From the NCBI GenBank assembly GCA_026770595.1, contig MU634550.1, forward strand, positions 1 through 11,473: a stretch of 11,473 bases of DNA, given 5' to 3'. The DNA comes from Ochromonadaceae sp. CCMP2298 (lineage: Eukaryota > Sar > Synurophyceae > Ochromonadales > Ochromonadaceae). Positions 7,901 through 11,473 of this stretch are shown here, one piece after another. A program made the translations under genes and the position numbers. The notes beneath the pieces were generated by a model, which was not told where the DNA came from, did not search any database, and saw only the letters and a list, made by a program, of their open reading frames with translations. How positions within the stretch are numbered: the stretch's first letter is position 1; each line of letters begins with the position of its first letter.

Positions 7901-8117
7901 GGGCATCATAGACATACTGCAGGAGTGGAACTTCGCCAAGCAGATGGAGCGGTTTCTGAAGGTGTACTTCAAGGGGTACGAGGGGGACGGGCTGTCTGCC
8001 ATAGAGCCCATGCAGTACTCGGAGCGCTTCTGGCGGGGCGCAGTGCTGGACACCTTCGAGGGGCTGGAGTGGAGCAACGAGGAGATTGAGAGCTGGCAAG
8101 GCGATAAGCACGAGTAA
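4961..8117 (+). CDS. GPCR-PIPK: seven-span receptor fused to a phosphatidylinositol phosphate kinase
   Basis: Exons 4961-5150 and 5269-8117 give 1012 residues. The start has a strong context (A at -3, G at +4), and the first exon encodes TM1, so all seven spans are present: about 31-53, 65-86, 107-132, 152-174, 199-219, 246-268 and 278-298. A juxtamembrane box, LRAEILHFTTQGI, is at 340-352. About 365-655 is a low-complexity, Ser/Gly-rich linker with phosphosite-like ARRKS-type pieces. The kinase spans about 660-1005. It has a SEGRSGAFMF glycine loop, an ATP-binding Lys in IVKTTTK (718), RYDLKGSW (780-787, Asp782), MDYSLLIGV (from 851), VGIIDIL with a metal-binding Asp945, and an activation loop ending IEPMQYSERF. 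A roughly 80-residue insert precedes VGIIDIL, as in other PIPKs. Glu957 aligns with the type I PIP5K specificity Glu, suggesting PI4P 5-kinase activity. Relatives are Dictyostelium RpkA and the oomycete GPCR-PIPKs. The ligand is unknown. Confidence 0.93.
5151..5268 (+). other. Intron of the GPCR-PIPK gene
   Basis: The donor is GTGAGT at 5151 and the acceptor CCCCACAG ends at 5268, giving 118 bases. The junction is phase 1: A plus CC makes a Thr codon (residue 64). The last 45 bases are almost all C and T, with C predominating. It splits TM1 from TM2. Confidence 0.92.
6584..6608 (+). other. G-quadruplex-type motif in the GPCR-PIPK linker
   Basis: Three GGG runs and a GGGG run are separated by TGT, TGC and TGCGGC on the coding strand. 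They encode a Gly/Val/Ala stretch of the disordered linker. The pattern meets the usual G3 rule with loops of 7 or less. A G8 run follows at 6611-6618. It may simply reflect relaxed GC-rich linker sequence. Confidence 0.6.
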
Positions 8118-8162
8118 CGACAAGCGCGACTAACGCGATAAAATACTCTCACTTTATGCAGC

Positions 8163-8168
8163 AATAAA
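8163..8168 (+). terminator. AATAAA polyadenylation-type signal of the GPCR-PIPK gene
   Basis: AATAAA lies 46 bases after the TAA stop at 8115-8117, in A/T-rich sequence. This is a usual place for a cleavage signal. Confidence 0.55.
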
Positions 8169-8226
8169 ATGATAAGATGTAGACGCGTACAGTAAACCAA
8201 AACCAATAATTCGGATCATTCATCAA

Positions 8227-8277
8227 ATTCCCAGGGGATTGTTTCCTGACTTTAGGATTTTTAATTCCCCAGGGAAT
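8227..8277. repeat. Imperfect inverted repeat in the spacer
   Basis: ATTCCCAGGGGATT (8227-8240) and AATTCCCCAGGGAAT (8263-8277) pair through 11 base pairs around one central A-A mismatch, then two more pairs after a bulge. The loop is 22 bases. Each arm is also close to a palindrome. It could be a remnant of a small mobile element or a 3' UTR hairpin; I see no target-site duplication. Confidence 0.5.
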
Positions 8278-8280
8278 CCG

Positions 8281-8379
8281 GTCAAATGAATCTGACACTT
8301 TCTGTCGGCAAACCAGGTCAAATGCTCCGCGTTGAAGCTCACAGGCAGACACCCATCAGTCAAATGCCGCGTTGAGCTG
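8281..8379. repeat. Three GTCAAATG repeats, two extended by CCGCGTTGA
   Basis: GTCAAATG occurs at 8281-8288, 8317-8324 and 8359-8366. The second and third copies continue as CTCCGCGTTGAAGCTC and CCGCGTTGAGCTG, so they are two copies of one unit of about 22 bases separated by 2-nt and 1-nt indels. The third copy forms the 5' arm base of the hairpin at 8370-8435. Confidence 0.7.
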
Positions 8380-8435
8380 TTGAGCTGGACGACTAGCCCC
8401 ATCCGGCATCAGTCATCCAGCTCAGCAGCTCGGCG
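8370..8435 (+). promoter_or_regulatory. Long hairpin ending 6 bases before the TPR start codon
   Basis: Bases 8370-8389 pair with 8416-8435 over 20 continuous positions: 17 Watson-Crick and 3 G-U. After a C-A mismatch (8390/8415), 8391-8394 pair with 8411-8414. The top loop can fold further (GCC 8396-8398 with GGC 8405-8407). All three non-Watson-Crick positions are G-U only in the plus-strand RNA and would be A-C in the minus RNA, which favours a structure in the sense transcript. As a 5' leader element it would hinder scanning to the ATG at 8442. It may instead only be an inverted duplication in DNA. Confidence 0.7.
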
Positions 8436-8440
8436 TTGTG

Positions 8441-8468
8441 GATGAAATCGGCGACGATGAAATCGGCC
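8441..8468 (+). repeat. 15-bp duplication carrying two in-frame start codons
   Basis: GATGAAATCGGC occurs at 8441-8452 and again at 8456-8467, a 15-base period that keeps frame. Each copy has an ATG, so the protein begins MKSATMKSAL or MKSAL. The two ATGs differ at -3 (T for the first, A for the second). Confidence 0.85.
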
Positions 8469-11400
8469 CTTTCTCTAAGCGCGGAGTTGCGCAGTTTGCA
8501 CCTGCTCGGCAAGAGCCTGGCCTGCCTCTCGCAGGGCAAGCTGAGCCAGGGGTCTCAGCTGATTGTCGAAGCTATACGCCCTGATAACAGTGAACCCGTA
8601 AAAGCCATGGTGGCAGAGTGCCAGAGGATCGGGTTCATTTACCAGGCCCGCGAGATACTAGCGCAAGGCGATGCCAGGTTGAAGACGGGGGATTACGTCG
8701 GAGCGGTTCAGGCATATCAGTCGACCGATTTGGCTGGTTTGCCGCGTCTACTGGCTTTCCAGCTGCTGCACAACAAAGCCGTTGCGTTGGTGTTGCTGGA
8801 CAGGTACGAGGAGGCCATCGAGGTCTTCGAAGAGGCGCTCTCGGCGGTGCCCAACCGCTCCTACGAGATGCAGGTTGGTTCTATAACATGTCTATAACAA
8901 TCAATCTACATGTTTATAACCCCCCTCCCCCCCTCCCCAGAACCTCGCCTTCGTTTATATGATTATGAGGAGATACGAAGAGGCGCTGCACATCTTCAGC
9001 GAGATCATCCGCATCGACGACATACAGCCCTCGCACCTGCTCTACGTCCTGTACGGATCTGCTGACTGCCGACAGCAGCTGCAGCACACGGAGGAGGCCC
9101 AGAGGACGGCCTCGCAGGCGCTGAAGGTGCTTCAGCAGGAGAAGGAGAGAAAGGAGGTCGAAGAGCAGCAGCAGCAACAGCGAGAGCAGCAGCAGGAACA
9201 GCAGCAACAGCGAGAGCAGCAGCATCCTCAGGTGGAGAGGGGGAAAGTGAAATGGGTGAAGCAGGTGGATAAGGGGAGAGATGCGTCTAAGGAGGGACCA
9301 CCGCGCGAGAGGGAGGAGACGGTGGAGAGGGAGGAGGACCTGCTAGTGGGGCAGGAGAAGCGGGCAGTGCAGCGCAGGATGCTGCTCAACTTCGCTGCCG
9401 AGAAGCGGTTGAGAGAGATCGTGCTCGGGGCGCATGGCACGGTGGGGAGGAAGAGTCAGGTGCTGCAGCAGTCGGGGGCTCTGGGAGCTGGGGCTGTGAG
9501 GCCTTTGGGGGTTGTTGGGGCTGTGCGGTCCGTGGGGGCTGTGGGCGCTGACCGTCTACGCCCCCACTCGCTCAAATTCAGTGGCGCTGCCGAGCCCGGT
9601 GCTCACGCTGAGGGGAGTGGCGAGAAGGATGTGGGGCTGACAGTCAGCGCGTCCCTCGAGGTCCTGCCCTGGCCCGCAGTGGACTCTCCACAGGCCCGGG
9701 CCAGCAGGGAGAAGAGGCGGCAGTTGCGCAGCGCCGCAGTGCAGTTCGACCAGCGTGCCATGGCTGTGGGTGCGGGCGCATCAGGGACCATCACGGCGCC
9801 CGCACCTACCCTTTCCGCGCACGCACGCGCTAGAGAGACCATCTCCTCGCCTGCGCTCGCTTTCAGCCCACACTCCGATGCCCCATCTGGTAGGGTCTCC
9901 CCAGAGGGCTCAAACGTCACTGCCGCCTCCAGCGACTCCACTGCCCACTCCCACTCCTCAGCGAATGGCTCCTCCACGGGAGCCGTTGCTCCCTCCCAGG
10001 GCACGAGGGACCCCCCCCCTACCCGAGTTGTTCCTGTCCTGGCGCATCCACTCTTCACCTCCCCTGCCACCTCCATCGCCCTCCCCAACTCGTCTGCTGC
10101 CTATCTGCAGCGAGCAGAGTCGGCCGTAGTGGGGTCTCCCACCCACCGCAGGGGCAGCACAGCCCTTGCCAGCATGCTGTGGGCATCCCATGTCAGGCAG
10201 GGGGCGACGGCCAGCGAGGCAGTCAAGGCCAGCACGGGAACTGTCCCCTCAGCCGTGTCCGTGTCCAACGCCAAGCCTGCCCTCTCTGGCGCGAGGAGTG
10301 TTCCTGTTCCTCCCATTGAGGGAATCCCGATCGAAATGGGGAATGGTCACCTGGGAATGGCGAGGCGAGGGAATGGTATTCCGATAGAGGCCCCTAGGAA
10401 CAGCCATCTCGAAGTCCCGACAGCAAGTGCGCAGGCACCGCAGCAGGCAGGGTTGCAGCTGGGCGCACGTGCACAGGAGGTGGTATACACCCCGGCGCAG
10501 GCTCTGGCCCCCGTGGGTCAGTCGGACGACCGCCCAGCGCGCAAAGGGAGAGCACTGGATGCACGTTTGGACGCGTCAAGGGCAACGGCGGTGTCAGGGG
10601 CGCCAGGGGCTCCCGGGACAACGGGGGTTTTGGTGGCACCGGGCGCACAGGTTGTGTACACTCCGGCGCAGGCCCTGGCCCCCGTGGCAGCCCAACAATC
10701 GGACGACCGCGTAGCGCGCAGAGACAGAGTGCTGGATGTACGTGTGTTAGACGCGTCGGGGGCGCTGGGCGCACAGGTTGTGTACAATCCGGCGCAGGCC
10801 CTGGCCTCCGTGGCGGCGCTGCAATCGGACGACCGCGAGGCGCGCAGAGGAGCGGGGGGGTTCATGGAGGATGCGTCCCAGTGCAAGCCACAACAGCGCT
10901 CCAGTGGGCGCTCCGTGGAGATACCGAGGTCGGGGAATGGAACAAACAGTATCATCTTCATTTCTGCCATACCACCGCACACTGACAGCGTCGGGGACAG
11001 CGGCACCGATAGCAGCGGCAGTGGCAGTGGCAGAGCGGAGAGCACCTCAGGCCTATCGACACCTAGCGGACCCGACCAGAACCACAACAGCTTTGAGACG
11101 CACAAACCCAACAGCCAAGCAGATGCTGCCCCCCAGAACGGGTCGGAGCTGTCGACTTCCCGGTCGAAGGAATCGCCGCCGATTTCCAGGCCTACATCCT
11201 TCAGGGGACAAACACGGGACCCTTCTGCCGCTGCCCCTTCTGCCGCCGTCTCTTCAGTCTCTGTTCCTGCACTGCCCCTAGCACCCCCTGCTGTCCCTGT
11301 GCTCCCAGCACAGGCTGAGCCCCCTGCATCCTCTGCTCGCAGCAGCAATAGCAGCGCCAGTCGCCACGCCGGTCGGTCACAGCGGTCCTCCAAGGGGGGG

Positions 11401-11473
11401 GGCTCGGACCCCGCCCCTGCGAAGATGGACGGGGGGGACAGGGGGGACAGGGGGGACAGGGGGGACAGGGGGG
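8442..11473 (+). CDS. TPR-repeat protein with long disordered tail, 3' end beyond the window
   Basis: Exon 1 is 8442-8873. Exon 2 starts at 8941 and stays open, with no stop, to the last base, giving at least 988 residues. TPR-like helix pairs are at about 15-48, 63-96, 106-139 (NKAVALVLLDRYEEAIEVFE, the clearest) and 140-175 (YEMQNLAFVYMIMRRYEEAL, built across the splice), with a capping helix to about 210. Then come a charged Gln-rich coiled-coil-like segment (about 209-244), a helical patch with REREE/REKRR pieces, and a very long Ala/Ser/Pro/Gly-rich tail. The tail holds a motif present three times (652-781) and GDR repeats from about 976. TPR domains are protein-binding scaffolds; I cannot assign the family. 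TRAPPC12-like or p67phox-like TPR proteins are only loose comparisons. A stop lies upstream at 8394. The ATG at 8457 has a better context (A at -3 rather than T) and may be the real start. A further intron within the tail cannot be excluded. Confidence 0.75.
8874..8940 (+). other. Intron of the TPR gene
   Basis: The donor is CAG|GTTGGT at 8874 and the acceptor CTCCCCAG ends at 8940, giving 67 bases, phase 0. The last 22 bases are nearly pure C with a few T. Without splicing, the frame ends after VGSITCL. With splicing, the fourth TPR helix pair is completed. Confidence 0.85.
10462..10851 (+). repeat. Three in-frame copies of a conserved motif in the TPR protein tail
   Basis: Units start at 10462, 10642 and 10768 and share a core of about 28 residues. 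The consensus is VVY(T/N)PAQALA(P/S)V, then QSDDRxAR(R/K). Spacing is 60 and then 42 residues. Between units 1 and 2 there is a Gly/Ala/Pro spacer. The cores are far more alike than the surrounding tail. Confidence 0.85.
11425..11473 (+). repeat. GGGGGGACA minisatellite at the window end, coding for GDR repeats
   Basis: A 9-bp unit (GGGGACAGG in frame) repeats at least four times and runs to the last base. It encodes Gly-Asp-Arg and has G6 runs separated by ACA, a strong G-quadruplex candidate. The true length is unknown. Confidence 0.85.

Noticed and set aside
9603-10088. Minus-strand open frame of 161 codons and its plus-strand overlap in another frame
   Set aside because: Both are shadows of the continuous TPR reading frame that covers the same bases.
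10518-11393. Minus-strand open frame of about 290 codons
   Set aside because: It lies antisense to the tail of the TPR protein, is low-complexity with a mirrored triplicate, and is explained by GC-rich codon use on the plus strand.

Overview
The window is nuclear DNA from a GC-rich, intron-bearing eukaryote, most likely a protist. GT-AG introns of 67 to 251 bases interrupt the genes, there are no bacterial-type operons, and AATAAA-like signals follow two genes. A GPCR fused to a phosphatidylinositol phosphate kinase is best known from oomycetes and Dictyostelium. Together with a Thr/Pro-type repeat this suggests a stramenopile or another GPCR-PIPK-bearing protist. This is inference and I cannot name a species.

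Layout, left to right. (1) 1-1080: a minus-strand gene for a small secreted, very cysteine-rich protein (start 627) with a 48-bp tandem repeat at its 3' side. A decayed, frameshifted second copy of its cysteine-rich segment lies at about 850-1050. (2) 1081-1566: no gene, but an A-rich stretch, a nested inverted-repeat structure and a TATA-like palindrome. (3) 1567-2160 (+): an EF-hand-like protein of 197 residues, not assigned to a family. (4) 2402-4460 (-): a three-exon gene for an SLC33A1/AT-1-type acetyl-CoA transporter. A 23-bp tandem duplication overlaps its stop codon. (5) 4461-4960: a 500-bp divergent intergenic region. (6) 4961-8117 (+): a two-exon GPCR-PIPK gene of 1012 residues. It has seven membrane spans, a long disordered linker and a complete-looking PIP kinase domain. 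(7) 8118-8441: a repeat-rich spacer ending in a long hairpin that abuts the next start codon. (8) 8442 to the window end (+): a TPR protein whose second exon stays open for 844 codons and runs off the window inside a GGGGGGACA minisatellite.

The transporter and the GPCR-PIPK are head to head and could share a promoter. The other genes show no obvious functional link. The GPCR-PIPK is the main signalling gene: it would couple an unknown ligand to PI(4,5)P2 synthesis. An activation-loop glutamate aligned with the type I PIP5K specificity residue supports PI4P as its substrate.

The most unusual signals are the start-codon hairpin, the triplicated motif in the TPR protein, the cysteine periodicity and pseudogene copy on the left, and 3' splice tracts built from C-rich, partly minisatellite DNA.
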